Origin: Diaporthe sp. PMI_573
Lineage: Eukaryota; Ascomycota; Sordariomycetes; Diaporthales; Diaporthaceae
DNA length: 64,000 bases
Direction of reading: 5' to 3'
Assembly: GCA_021399435.1 (NCBI GenBank)
Contig: JAJTUP010000009.1
Coordinates: 62,001-126,000 of the forward strand
Each line of letters starts with the position of its first letter. Position 1 is the stretch's first letter. Shown here piece after piece: positions 32,627 through 44,547 of the stretch. Both the position numbers and the translations under genes were made by a program. The notes under the pieces were generated by a model. The model was not told where the DNA came from, ran no database searches, and saw nothing but the letters and a program-made list of their open reading frames with translations.

Positions 32627-34876
32627 TGTCGAGTGCAGGAAGGGCGTCTCAGCGTTGTGTGGGCCAGAAAACCATGTCGTCGAGGCACAAAAGCTTTGAT
32701 GTTGGAGAAGACATCCGGGGCACTTCGAAGTATTTCAATGCTCTCGTCCATCACGGCACACCCCTGCTCCGCTCCGGGATCTGCAATAATAGCTGCCCGA
32801 GCCCATCGCCTTTTCCACCATGTCCCCTGAGCCGAACCCCACACTCCCAACCCAGCGGTGTTAGGGAAGTCTATTGTCCACTTAGAAGAGCGCCATTTGC
32901 ACTATGTTCAGCCAGGTCTCGAGCCTCAGCTCTCGGCTGCTGTGGAAAACATATCGGGAGCGTTTGACGGCAAGCCAGCGAGCGCATCCTTTGGCCACTC
33001 GCCCGTTCGGTCTTCGCCCTATACACACACGTCATGGCCACGATGTGCTTCGCGTCCATTGATTCCATCCATCTCGTATCACTTTTTTTCCTGCTGTGAG
33101 ACGCCAGATTATTCGGATCGTGGCCCGCGGGTAAGGCATCCGACCGGATGCCTCGCCCACCCATAAAGCTTGAATCAGAGTTGGAGATGCGGGGGAGAGT
33201 CGCCGCGGGCCCCACGCACGGATCTGTCAACGGCAGACTGTCCCGTGGGGTTTGGACCGTTTGGCCCCTTGGCCGCCCCAGCCCGGCATTCAGGTGCGGT
33301 AGCTGGGTAGCTGGGAGGGCATCGTATATAGGGAAGCGAACCGCCGTCGTGCACTAACTCGCGACGCGAACTCGCCCACGCTCGCGCTCTCGCTTTTTGT
33401 TAGTGCGCTGGTTCCTCAACTGACCGCTTGCTATTGGTAATTTTGGCATTTAAGGCTCCACCCTGACAGCCTGGGTCGGTGAATAACAGCAAATGCTACG
33501 TGGCTACGTCATTTCACGGCTACAATTCTCGGGAGAGCAGCGTGCAGTAGTTAAAACGTGGGAGACAGACCCATCGTTATTCCCGGAGACTTTGACAGGT
33601 GCACATGTGAAGCACCTCGAGAAACTTGAGTGAGTCGCGACTGATTTGTTCATTTCCATACCACTGTACGATCAACAATAGTACGGAAGGTCAGACTACT
33701 CCGATATTCAATTTTGCACCACACTTTGCACTCTGTGTAACCATATTCCCGATTTCGAATATTGAGTCGGGAGTAAGATGATCGTGAGCTCTACGAGGAT
33801 TAGTTGCATGCGATGTGACTATCACAAGAATTGTGCAAGTCTAGTTGCGTTAATCTCGACGAAATACACCCACATGATGTTTCCACCGGATCACAGAGGA
33901 TTTCAGCTTCAACTAGCGTTGGACACTACTTTGTTAATCTCACACACAGTAAGCTACAAGAGTATCACGTGCACTAGTAATGTGGTATATGATCAGCAGC
34001 ACTTAGTGAAGAGTTGCAGAAGCTGGGAATCACGTAAGTTGAGAGTGCCATCCTTAGTTGCCCACATAACACCTAGATGCACTGCTCGGGCCGCGAAACG
34101 TGGTGAAAGAGGTCACATTGGATAAACTGTAAGCATTGGCAAAGTTAAATTCCCTATTGTTCACCACCATTTGAGAGTAACCCAGCAATTGGTCCGATTT
34201 ATCAACGCTGTTTTCTCATCATGCCCCCTTTTTAAGTGCGTGTAACCCTGAATTATGTCTAAACGTCACATCGCACCCGTGGTGAGCTGTTCTGAGTTTG
34301 GTCTTGGCGAATGAATCCCACTCCCAAGGGCTGTTTGGTGCCGAACAGGACCTGAGCACGTCAGCTTGTGACACATAGCACACGGCAAGAGGTGCACAGC
34401 ATGCTTTCATAGTTCGGACGGTATTTCATATTGCATGTGGTATCGGAGAGTCCGCCATCCCACCATAGCGTAGCGTCGCACCATCATCCGGCCAGCTACA
34501 CCCCTGTGTTTGAGCCTCTAGCGGCCTCAGATACACTCTCCGTTGACAGTTGGCTAGTGCAGCAGGTCAAGGAGTACTCTTGTTTCCTGCGTCGAGGAGA
34601 TTTTAAGGTTCGCCCATTCTTCCTGGCTGACCGACCTGACTTGCCTATATGTTGTGTTACGCGACGCGGGCGTGCTTTATGCATTAACTGCCACGCCCAC
34701 CAGCCCCCCTGGTTTCTTCTCCGACGACATCTCATGCAGACCTTGACGCGCCGGGAATCGATGGAAACCATCTCGCGCCCGCAACCACCCCGAGGCCGTT
34801 CGTATAGCACATAAACTCTTCTGCCTCTTCCGGGGCCCTCGCGGACTCCGCGTGGACTTCAAGTCCCGACGCACCG
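32627..34876. other. Divergent intergenic region
   Basis: 2.25 kb between the divergent P450 and trypsin-fold genes. It must hold both promoters. A TATATA-like sequence at about 33325 has no gene at the expected distance. No coding frame is convincing. Confidence 0.5.
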
Positions 34877-37189
34877 ATGGATCAGGCCGACCACAACGGT
34901 GCTGTCGATGCGACAGAAGACCCGGCGACGATCCCGCGCTCAGAGTCGCGTCTTAAGAGGTTGTCCGGTGCGACCGCCAACCGCCTGTCGATATCGTTCT
35001 CTCTGTTCTCATTCAGGTCCAGCCGCACCTCGGACAGCGACGGCAAGAGGCTGTCCAAGCAGCAGAATGGCGGGGCCAAGAGCTCACAGCCGAGTGAGTC
35101 GACCAGGACGTCGACAGCGAGTGAAGCCCAGCCGGACGAGCAGGACGCCGTCGGCCAGCTGCCCATCCTACCGGCACTTGGAACGTCGCGTGGGGGCTAC
35201 CTCAGATCACTACTATCACTTTTCTCAGATGGGCACGATAACGATGGCAGATCTACCCAAACAGCTACGCCCGTCTCAGTACACACGCCCTTGACCGACA
35301 TCAGCCCATGGCCACGGAGTCTAGGCTTGTATGAGTATGATCTGAGTTCACCTGTGATATACAGGTTCTCCAAGAATCACCAGCTCTACATCGGATGGCC
35401 TGATGTTGTGAACCCGCCGCCAGAGGCCCTCGTGGAGTTCGAGACTGAGACCCTGCCGCTGTTGCAACAGGACTTGCAGGGGATCTGCGCACATCTCAGC
35501 CAACAGGATATACGGATCACGTATGAGCTCCGCATGTCCGGCCATGGGAACCTAACGACCGGCACGGTAACCTTAGCACCAACAGTATGGATCCTATACA
35601 GGTCGTCCACGCTAGCGGGAAACGTGGTCACGGCAGCAGCGCTGAACCAGGTCGCCCTGGGCCTGGACTACCTGCAGACCGACATCGAGATCCACGAGGG
35701 CGGAGGGCGAATCGAGGCGAGCAGCGACCGGAAGCTGGTCGACGTGGACCTGGATAAGGACGACAGCAGCAGCAGCAGCAGCAACACTAAGAACAAGGAC
35801 AGCATCCAGCTATCGAACGGGGCCGTGCTCTCCGTGCACGTCGAAAACTGCCAGGAAAAGGACACGGCCTGCGGCGCGCTGGTCTGCGTCACGGTGCAGG
35901 AGGACAAGTTCCGCACGCAGCAGAGCCTCTGCCGGCTGGGCGGGCTGCTCAAGGTCAACGGGAAATACGTTCTGGGCGTGACGACGGCGCACGCGATGCT
36001 GGACAGCAGCGGCATCTTCAAGGACTCGTTCGACGACGGCGGGGACGACGACCTGCGCACCCCCAAGGGCAAGGCCGTCGACAGGGACGCCATCGTGCTC
36101 GAGGCAGGCGAGGTCGAGCAGGGAGGGTGGCAGTCTGTCACGCGGGATGCGGCTATCGATTTCCTGGGGATATCTATGAACTCGCGCGGGGATGTGGCTC
36201 TCAACCGCGCGCGGCCCCAGAATGCCACCGATTTTGCCATGCTGCGCCTGCGCGACCTGTCTGCTGATATCCGCAACCGCTACGTGCCCCCCGGGTCGGA
36301 CGAGCCTGTCGCCATCAAGTCAACTGCGTCTGCGAGTTCGTCTGCGCTCGACGAGGGGCCTGTGTATATCTTGAATGGGGCAGGCCGCGTTTCTGATGCG
36401 CAGCTTGTCTGGGGCTCCGTGTGCTTTATCATCCGGGGAAGGCATTTCCGTGTCCGCAGGGTCCAGACTTCCCAGCCGCTAGGTAGGCGACCCACACCAA
36501 ATATCTTCAATTTCATTATGCTAAACCTCTGTTTCATAGGTCCTGCTGCGTCAGGGTCATGGGTAGTCAAGGGCGAAGTCCTATACGGCGTCATCATAGC
36601 CGTCTACAAAGACGAGCCCTTCGCCTTGATGATGACAGCAGAGAGGCTGTTCGAAAGCATCCTGGGCTCAGCCTTCTCCGTCCGGACAGTCGAGCTCTGG
36701 GACGGCGTGCTGCCCGAGGCCGAGAAGTCCGAGCGGGTAGGACGGACACGCTCATCGACGACAGCGACGACAGAGGCGTCGTCCTCAAAAATCATCTCCA
36801 AGCGCGACTCGAGCACGCGCACGAACGGCACCTCGACGCAGACGGAGTCGTCCCGCCCCTCGACCCTGACGGGGAACTCGACGACGCAGGTGCGCGACTT
36901 CCAGCTCAAGGCCGACGGGGGCGGCGCTCAGGGCGGCGACGCTGGGGACCCGGCCGAGGTGCTGGGGCTGCACCCTGCCCTTCGCGGCCAGGACGCGCGC
37001 GAGAAGAGGGCGGCGAAGCGGGCCTCGCGGAGCAACAGGGCAAGCAGGCTCCTCGCCCCGACGGCACAGGTCAGGAGCTACCTGGACAAGAAGCTGCCGT
37101 TGCTGGTGCGGCGGGCGAGCAAAGACAAGGGCAAGAGCAAGGATAAGGGAAAGAAGGTCGACCGTGGGACGCCTGCGGAGGAAGCGTGA
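34877..37189 (+). CDS. Trypsin-fold protease-like protein with long disordered flanks
   Basis: Unknown role. A central domain resembles the trypsin-like serine protease fold found in fungal STAND/NLR-type proteins and in stand-alone relatives. Candidate triad in order: His in GVTTAHAML (about residue 371), Asp in NATDFAMLRL (about 451), Ser in ASGSWVV (about 538 after splicing). The loop before Ser reads GPAASGSW; the usual Asp of GDSG is Ala, so activity is uncertain. N-terminal 90 and C-terminal 150 residues are Ser/Thr/Lys-rich and disordered. Predicted join(34877..36482, 36540..37189), 751 residues. The 57-nt intron (GTAGGC..CATAG) is an exact multiple of three without a stop; if retained, the protein has 770 residues with a hydrophobic 19-residue insert just before the Ser loop. 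Confidence 0.7.
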   Translation: MDQADHNGAVDATEDPATIPRSESRLKRLSGATANRLSISFSLFSFRSSRTSDSDGKRLSKQQNGGAKSSQPSESTRTSTASEAQPDEQDAVGQLPILPALGTSRGGYLRSLLSLFSDGHDNDGRSTQTATPVSVHTPLTDISPWPRSLGLYEYDLSSPVIYRFSKNHQLYIGWPDVVNPPPEALVEFETETLPLLQQDLQGICAHLSQQDIRITYELRMSGHGNLTTGTVTLAPTVWILYRSSTLAGNVVTAAALNQVALGLDYLQTDIEIHEGGGRIEASSDRKLVDVDLDKDDSSSSSSNTKNKDSIQLSNGAVLSVHVENCQEKDTACGALVCVTVQEDKFRTQQSLCRLGGLLKVNGKYVLGVTTAHAMLDSSGIFKDSFDDGGDDDLRTPKGKAVDRDAIVLEAGEVEQGGWQSVTRDAAIDFLGISMNSRGDVALNRARPQNATDFAMLRLRDLSADIRNRYVPPGSDEPVAIKSTASASSSALDEGPVYILNGAGRVSDAQLVWGSVCFIIRGRHFRVRRVQTSQPLGRRPTPNIFNFIMLNLCFIGPAASGSWVVKGEVLYGVIIAVYKDEPFALMMTAERLFESILGSAFSVRTVELWDGVLPEAEKSERVGRTRSSTTATTEASSSKIISKRDSSTRTNGTSTQTESSRPSTLTGNSTTQVRDFQLKADGGGAQGGDAGDPAEVLGLHPALRGQDAREKRAAKRASRSNRASRLLAPTAQVRSYLDKKLPLLVRRASKDKGKSKDKGKKVDRGTPAEEA

Positions 37190-37513
37190 GCGGAAAGACT
37201 GATAGCGGCGATTCGGGGTCGTGCTTTGATGATTTTGATACCCATACCAGACTTGAACCTCGAGGTTCTGCAGAGAAGTCTGCGTATTACTTGGAAAAGG
37301 TCAGATTGCGATGCGTGTTTTTCATTTATTTCTTTTGATTTCGTATACCGTGGCTCTATAGGCGTTGGGGCTGTCAGGAAGTTGGGCTTTGATACCACAT
37401 GTGAGCAGCACCCGGCTGCTGGTGTAGATAGGAGAACAAAAAAGGATATAACCATGGTACCCCTTTCAAATTACTCTCAAATACTCAAATTTGGCATCTT
37501 TCCTATATGGTCT
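37190..37513. other. Convergent 3' intergenic region
   Basis: About 320 bases between converging genes; nothing else seen. Confidence 0.6.
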
Positions 37514-39223
37514 CTATATCGCACTCCCGACTGAAAATCTACTCCAGCTCCTTATCTTCGCTCCAAAACAGTAGAACGTGACTGGCGCGAAAAGCATGAG
37601 TATACACAGAAATGCTAGCAATGAAGTCCCCCATGGTATGCCAAGATGGTCGTACATTATGTTGGCCCACAACGGGAACGAACATGCGATCAGACTCCGG
37701 ACGATGACATGGATCGACATGGCTGAGTTTGCGCTAGAATATGTTAATAATCACCTGCCACACGGCCACAAGTGATACATACCGGGACATTGCTAAACAG
37801 AGTAGTGTGGACTTTAAAAGAAGGAGACTTGTACTTACTGATGTTGGTAGACATCCACAAGATACACGACGCCGGTGATGAATATGAGCAGCAGTCCATA
37901 CCCGATCATGTAGCTCGCAATAACCTGGCAAATCCAATGTACGTTCCCTGACCAGCCGAACCAGAACAGGGACGGAGGGAGGATACCAGCACCGAGGATC
38001 ATAGGAGGTAAACGCCACTCGGGCTCTGTCATTCCATTTTTGGCGAGGACTTTCTTCTTGTAGTATGTCATCGTGTACAGCGAGCAGGTAATAAACGCCG
38101 ATATCACCCCTAATAGCACGGCGAGGAACGGCAGGTCGCTCATCGGGATGGACCAGCCGCGCTGCTGGTACGCGGCGGGGAAAGCCTGGAAAGAAAGATA
38201 TAGTATCCCGTAGACCAGCGTGAGATACGCCGTCAAGATGACCAGGATAGGCTCCTGTACGATGATGCGGACCGGCTTGGTGAGATACCGCTGGACGATG
38301 TCGTGGAACTCGATCGGCGTTTCTTCAGACTTGGCATGCAGCGCCCAGTTCCTGGTCTCGAACCGCAACCTCTTTGCCTTGAGCTGCAGGATCTTTCTGC
38401 TCGACGTCTCCTTGACGGTGAAAAGCGCGGCGAAGCACAGGACCCCGGCAAAGATGAGAGTCACCCAGGCCGTCCACCGCCAGTGGGCCTCATAAGAGAG
38501 AAACGCCCCGACAACCGGAGCAACGGTCGCGCCGAGGTTGATAGACATGCCCGAGGAAGCGAGCGCCACGCCGCGGGGGATAGGTTCGTACAGCTCAAAG
38601 TACGTGCCCGACACGACGGCGAAGGCGCCGCTCCCGAAGGCGCCCGAGAAGAACCGGCAGATCAGCACCGTCCTCACGTTGCCGCCCAGCGCGATCGGGA
38701 TCTGGAACACGGACATGCCGATCATGGCGACGGCGAGGGGCAGCAGGTGGCCGAAGAGCTCCGAGATGGGGCCGAAGAAGATGGGCCCGGCGAAGAAGCC
38801 TAGGATCCAGAGGGAGACGCCGAGCTGGCCCACGATCAGGGGCACGCCGAACTCTTCGGCAAAAATGGGCTCTGCCGGTGCGAACACGCTCGACCCGAAG
38901 GACACGCACGTTACCATCCCGGAGGTTACGATCACGAAGAGGACCTTGCGGCGCGCGGGCCAGTTCCGGGGGCATTCTGGGTCGTCCGGGCCGTCCCAGT
39001 CGACGATGTTGTCGCCGTTGTCGTTGTTCGTGGTGCCGTCGTGGCGCGGCTTCTCGGCGGACTGGGCTGGCTGATTCTCGCGTAGTCCTAGTCCACAGCC
39101 GGGCTCCAGGTCGGACTCGCCAGCCGTGTCGGGGCTGGAATCGGTGGCATCGCTCAGGGGCTGACCGGCCGGGGGCGTGCGGTCTCCCGCCAGGGTCGGG
39201 GCGGCGGATATTGGCGTGTCCAT
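37514..39223 (-). CDS. MFS multidrug/polyamine transporter, DHA1 family, two exons
   Basis: Predicted proton-antiport exporter of the plasma membrane. Structure complement(join(37514..37733, 37839..39223)), 534 residues; the 105-nt intron (GTAAGT..TCTAG) joins VDVYQH to ANSAMSIHVIVRSL in the penultimate helices. A hydrophilic N-terminus of about 90 residues ends with the family block DPECPRNWPARRK. Other DHA1 marks: GFFAGPIFFGPISELFG (loop 2-3), ICRFFSGAFGSGAF, EPIPRGVALA, WRWTAWVTLI and YGILYLSFQAFP. Twelve helices are expected, the last two encoded by exon 2. It lies near the benzoate P450 but on the far side of an unrelated gene, so a link to phenolic detoxification is only a guess. The substrate is not predictable. 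Confidence 0.88.
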
Positions 39224-42200
39224 GACTGCTTCCTGCCCTGCTTGCTGGCAGGCGTCATTGAGTCTATTTTTACTGCAGACAGACAGCAGTCTGAAGCCCC
39301 TTCCGGATTTCTTTTTCCGGCAAGGGGCCAGCCGGCTTTTCTAGTCCGGCGACTTCGGTGGAGCTCCGGGTCGCGGCAATCATTTGTGGGGCCCCGCGGC
39401 CGGGTTTTCCACGGGTATAATGGGGCATCGGACGTCATTCTCGTGATGTTGGGATGGGCTCGTGAGAATGATGTGATGTTGGGTCTGTGAGATTCATTGG
39501 TAGTTGAAGTCTCTGTCCCAGTGGCCCGAGGGAGAGTCTCTTGATACCTCGATGTGGGTGATGAAGTGCAAACTTGGGCTCAAGTGCTAGAAAGAGATTC
39601 GTCTCTTTAAGTGTAATTCTAATTTTCTACTCGAGTAGAGATCCAAGTGCCGAGAATAGACTTGGCTGCCGATCAGCCAGTCAATTCCTCAGCGCTACTT
39701 GCTGCAGGTCGTTGCATCGAGTCACGCCAAGGTAACATACCGGAGCGGTATCGCAAGGACACAGCATTGCCTTGAGACTTCTCAGAATTACCTGGACCGG
39801 CACAGCATTTGAGCACCTTTACGGAACCATCTATGTAAGCGCTCGCCCACCACTAATTTCCCTTGAGCAGCGAGCATCTTATTGAATCACTGGCAGTTCG
39901 GTCTGTAGGCAAGTCGTGAGTGGCAAGTGCTTTGTCGACATAATCTCTGATGAGCATTAATCTACAGGATCAGCCGAAATGGCAGACGCTTGGCTTCGAT
40001 AACAGTGACAACGCAAGCAGCAAGTTTCAATCACATCTTGAACTCAACTAGTTATGCCAGCCGTTGAAGTCTACATGGACCATAGATGCTCGACGTCCAT
40101 CACAGTGCCTTCTTCATACAATTTTAGATATGATATCAAGTAACGGGGAATTTTTTTTAAAAAAGCAAATATGCATGTGTCCGACTTACGATGAGAGATT
40201 TCTTCTGTTCATGGGCTGAAGGCGAGAAAGCGTACTATAAACTCCAACCTGGCCCTTATGGGCTTGATATAGCGGCAAATCATTGATGTATACTTGACAA
40301 TTCCACTTAGTCGGGTAAATTGTATGAATTGCTTAAACACTGACAGGTGAACGGGACTACAAGTATTGACCAATACAAACAAATCGAGAGCCACATCGAA
40401 TGCCGAAACCCTAGGTATTTCTGAGCTACAAGGTTTCATGGCAATGACACTAGGCTCAGTCATTCGCCTTAATGTGAAGGAACCATTGGCTTTACAGTGA
40501 AATAAGCTGCAGCGGCGGTGACTTGCATCCTGCGAAGAGTGAGGAAGAAGTGTAGCGCTGTCACTTGAAATGGTGATTAGGGGATAGACTCGTGGACTAC
40601 GACCCGCTCTAGAACAAATCCTGCATTTACACCTATTTGAGTACCAAGGTATAGAATATTGGAATTCAAGCAGATTGCAAATGAGATACCAGAAACTTTT
40701 CGAGCTATACCGCGAAGAAGAGTAAATTGGAAGTGAGTTGTCAGTTGACCAGCGATGCACCATGAGGATAACGGCAACCAATGGAGACACCACAGGCCGT
40801 TTGCAAGCGAAGATAATAGGCCCTGATGATTGTACCAGCAAGGGTTGAGACCGCCGAAATACCAAAAGTTTGGAGGGAACCACTCATTTTCATCCGATAC
40901 TACCTAGATAGAACCAGTACGCGATGTTTCCTCGCCTATTATTAGACCCCTTGCACTGGCCCCAGTTGCCCCTTTGCCCTACATACCCACAGGATAACCG
41001 AAACACGAAGGAACTTAACCACAAATTGACTTGCCAGGGCTGAGATGGTGTAGCCGGCCTGCCTTCATTTTAACCCCGTGGCTATGAAATCGGTTGCGGT
41101 CGGCCTCACCAAAAAGGAGGGACAGAAGGAAATCAACTTGCAATCATGTGTATCCTTCATCGCAGCATATAAAACCAGTTCAAAAAAGATAGACAACAAT
41201 TGCGGATGAATCACTGTCTCTTGTTACGATGCTTATAGATGCTGTTCATGCTTTGCCGGAGCTCCGCTGAGCAGGCACTGAATCAGGAATCACCACCTAC
41301 TGTACTCTCGCGCAACAATCCATAGCATCCCAAAAAAGTACCCGTTCCAAACATCATGTCCCATAGAGATGCACGTGGCCTCGCTGAAGGTCTATCATTG
41401 CACCATCCGGATCCGGGCAGTCGTGATATTCCGTGAAATGCTATTTTGGGCGTTGTGATGGTCCAGACCTCCCATTGCGACAGCACACAATATGTGTTTG
41501 CGTGCACACAACAGGCAGTACGGCAAACTCGGAAGAAGACCGTAGACTCCAGGGATAATGCCTTTTAATTGCGCCACAACAGCGTTCATGCATAATCGGC
41601 TCTATATCACCTTACCCCAGACTCTTCCATGTTCGCGACAATCGGAGTCTTTCCCAGCCATGTGCTTCGTATCTTGATCTCAGCCGACCGGCTTGTCTTC
41701 CTTCGGATCTGTAGGCTGACCGCTGGAAAGCAGTTGGGCCCGAGTCAGTAATTGGTGGTATCAGAGGCCTGAAACCTGCAAGCGGATCTGGGTGGTTCGT
41801 CTCAATGTCCTGGAAGGCTAAGAATGGAAGAAGATCTGGGGGGCGAGTCATTGACCAACCTTAAAACAAGGCTGTGAGCCGGCCGACCCAAGCATGTTCG
41901 TGTGGATCCCGCGCATGCCAAATCCCTGAAGCCAGGGGCCACTGAGCCGGCCTGTTGGGAGCCCGCTCGACATTCGTTATCAGCGCCCGGCGCAAGTTGT
42001 GAGCGACTCACGAGGCTCCTCTCCCCACACATCACATGGTCCCGGACCCCCCCTTGTCTCCAAGGCTGAGCCCCAAGGGGTGAGTTCAAGGGGACCCTAG
42101 AGCATCACAGCTCTCGCCCAACGATATTGCAGCTGCTGGAGGCGTGGCTGCTGGGAGCACGGCCATGACTCGATTCGAGATCTACGAAACGTGGGCAATG

Positions 42201-42552
42201 AGCAAAAGAGCTGTCCGTAAGCGGACAATGAATGGAGCTTACAATGCCTTCATTTCGCGCTCTCGGGGACATCAGAGTCATATTGGCTCTGTCAAGGGTG
42301 TGAGCTTCGTCCGACCTTCTACTTATTTAACAAGCCGGAGAGACGCATGGTTCATCGAGGCTTGTTCGATAGCCAAGCCGCCTCTTCCATTCTCTTAGAA
42401 TCAAATTCTCTTCAGCGTACAGTCTTTTTTGTGCTTGATTGCTAGGTAATTCGCAGTCTTTCCCAGCGGTCTGTGCATCATCACTCGGTAGCTTCTACCA
42501 CTACACCACCCCAAGAGTAGCGCCAGCCGCAAGGTCTCACACATTTCACACG
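39224..42552. other. Long intergenic region
   Basis: 3.3 kb without a gene I can support. A 224-codon minus ORF (40209-40883) was examined and rejected. A T8A6 tract at about 40151 and a small AAAGAGA/TCTCTTT hairpin at about 39592-39609 are present. The right end holds the promoter of the next gene, including TATTTAA at 42324-42330. Confidence 0.5.
42324..42330 (+). promoter_or_regulatory. TATA-like element of the secreted effector-like gene
   Basis: TATTTAA lies 229 bases before the ATG at 42553. Plausible by position only. Confidence 0.3.
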
Positions 42553-43314
42553 ATGCTTTTCACCAACTCAGCCGCCGTGCTCGCCCTGGTTGGCCTCGCC
42601 GCCGCGGCCCCCTCCAAGCAGGAGCCCAGAATGCTCTCCCACGATGATGTCATCCTGCCCCGTGCCGACGGTGGCTACGACGTGATGAAGGACTGGGAGT
42701 GGACCGACATCGAGCGCCGCATGGAGAAGCAAGCCCGCGAGCGCGCCGAGGAGGACAAGCGCCGCTCGCTGGCCGGCGAGACCATCCCCGTCGGCGCCAA
42801 CATCGGCTACGAGTCCAAGATCCAGCGCCGCTGTGACGAGAGCACCGAGGTGCAGGTCCTCACTGACACCCAATTCACCAACTGGGACGTTGCCATGTCT
42901 CCCGTCATCGGTGCCACCGGTGGTCAGGCTACCGTCGCCGTCAGCAAGGGCTACTCTATCTCCAACTCCATCACCGTCGGCACCGGCGCTGACTACACGG
43001 TCGCGAAGGACATCTTCAAGGTCAGCATGAAGGTCGACTACTCGCACTCTTGGACCACATCGGACACGCAGACCTTCACCTACTTCATCACCCCGGGCCA
43101 GTACGGCCTGGTCGTCAGCAACCCATACACCCGGAGAATCACGGGCAACTTCGTCACGGGCTGCACCGACTCTCCCAGCTACGAGCCTTTCACCTCCGAC
43201 TCTTACGAGGACCAAAACTACTCCGGCATGACGTGGGTTGCAGGCCCCATCAGGCTATGCAACAGCACCACCTACCCCATTCCCTACTGCACCGGAACTG
43301 GCACTCACAACTAA
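42553..43314 (+). CDS. Secreted Celp0028-effector-like protein
   Basis: An intronless 253-residue secreted protein. Signal peptide 1-19 (MLFTNSAAVLALVGLAAAA), then a charged pro-region (DDVILPRADGGYDVMKDWEW .. EEDKRRSLAG) and a beta-rich body. Marks shared with the fungal family annotated Celp0028 effector-like, as I recall it: HDDVILPRADGGYDVM, CDESTEVQVLTDTQFTNWDV, ISNSITVGTGADYTV, SHSWTTSDTQTFTYF, GLVVSNPYTRR, and a C-terminal LCNSTTYPIPYC. Four Cys remain in the mature part. The alternating polar/non-polar strands recall aerolysin-type or beta-sandwich folds, but that is not proven. Family name from memory, function unknown. High GC and Kozak-like context indicate good expression. Confidence 0.8.
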   Translation: MLFTNSAAVLALVGLAAAAPSKQEPRMLSHDDVILPRADGGYDVMKDWEWTDIERRMEKQARERAEEDKRRSLAGETIPVGANIGYESKIQRRCDESTEVQVLTDTQFTNWDVAMSPVIGATGGQATVAVSKGYSISNSITVGTGADYTVAKDIFKVSMKVDYSHSWTTSDTQTFTYFITPGQYGLVVSNPYTRRITGNFVTGCTDSPSYEPFTSDSYEDQNYSGMTWVAGPIRLCNSTTYPIPYCTGTGTHN

Positions 43315-44547
43315 GCGGCTTGCTCAGATTTACTCTGCGAGGCAGCGATGGAAGTGCCCTTGGTTCTCTGCAGCATCTCACACAAGGAACTTTCCTATCA
43401 TGCGGGCGGATGAGGACAACAATCGTATCACCTTCTCTTGGCAAGATGTTAGCCGACATGTACATGTTTTTTCATGCGTATGATGTATATATTCCCAGCC
43501 TGAGGCTGATATCAATGACATAGCAAGCGAACAAGCAAGCAAGCATTTGTTTTCTGCATCTCGCAAAGCACCCTCCCATATTTCGTGATCTATCGTAATT
43601 GGCAAGTCTCAGGGCAGCTCACGAACTGGCTGGGTGACTGACTAGAGGACGTTGATCTGGCTCCACCCCGGCAAAGGCTTGGTGTGGATATTGGACTATC
43701 ACGAGTGCTACCTTTAATTTACTTGGTACCCTCCTCCGGCGGGGGTTGGCGGGAGGGACTTACCCATTTACCCACGTAGAGTAGTAATCCGGTTTCCGGG
43801 TCTTCCCCTGTGATGTAAATCTCAGGCACTCAGCCTTGGAGCTGCCCAATGATGACATCAACGACCGGCCTGGGAGCATTTTGCGACTTGTGCTCCATTT
43901 TTGATCGATAGTCTCAACTCTTGTGTATTACTGTGGTACATACGCAGAGAGATCCGACTGAAAGTGGCCAAGAAATGATCGACGCGCGGCGCATGAGTCC
44001 CACCGTAGTACCTGGATGAACCCCCTATGTTCTATACTTGGATCCCCTGTTCTCCCAACGGCAGCCCTCCACCGGCGAGGCAAGGACAACCATCTCAAGT
44101 TAACATTGTCAAATGTGAAGCTTGATTAAATATACGAAAAGCTTATGACAATCGACAAGATCACCTCATCCAAGTCCAATAACCTATCCCGTCCGTACGT
44201 AGATCATATACGGCCAAGTCGCGGGGACTAGTGCACACTCACTTGACAGGCCATGACTTGCACCGTCAGGCGGGACATGACTGGCTGCAAGCCGCATTAG
44301 CCGGCACCTGGCAGAATATGCCCCACAGCGGGAGCTTGCCCTGTGGCCTGTGACCCCTCCAGTGGGCGCGTGGCGACGACCCAACGGCCCGCCCAGGGCA
44401 GCTGACTCGGATCCGCGAAACCGGCTTGAACGATCAGTGTCCTTTCTTTCAGGCCCTTCGCAACCCCCCGCCCGCACCCTGCGCCTCCGGCCCTCCCCTT
44501 CCCAACTCTAATCCCCGGTGCTACCTTGGCGGGTCCCATGTGTTAGC
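43315..44547. other. Intergenic, no gene seen
   Basis: 1.2 kb with the 3' flank of the secreted protein gene (including a GCAA-type run near 43525) and the promoter of the MFS gene. No coding frame found. Confidence 0.55.

Noticed and set aside
40209..40883. A 224-codon ORF on the minus strand in a long spacer
   Set aside because: It has no recognisable domain and an irregular composition. Overlapping ORFs in other frames are similar in quality, so it is probably chance or a decayed gene.
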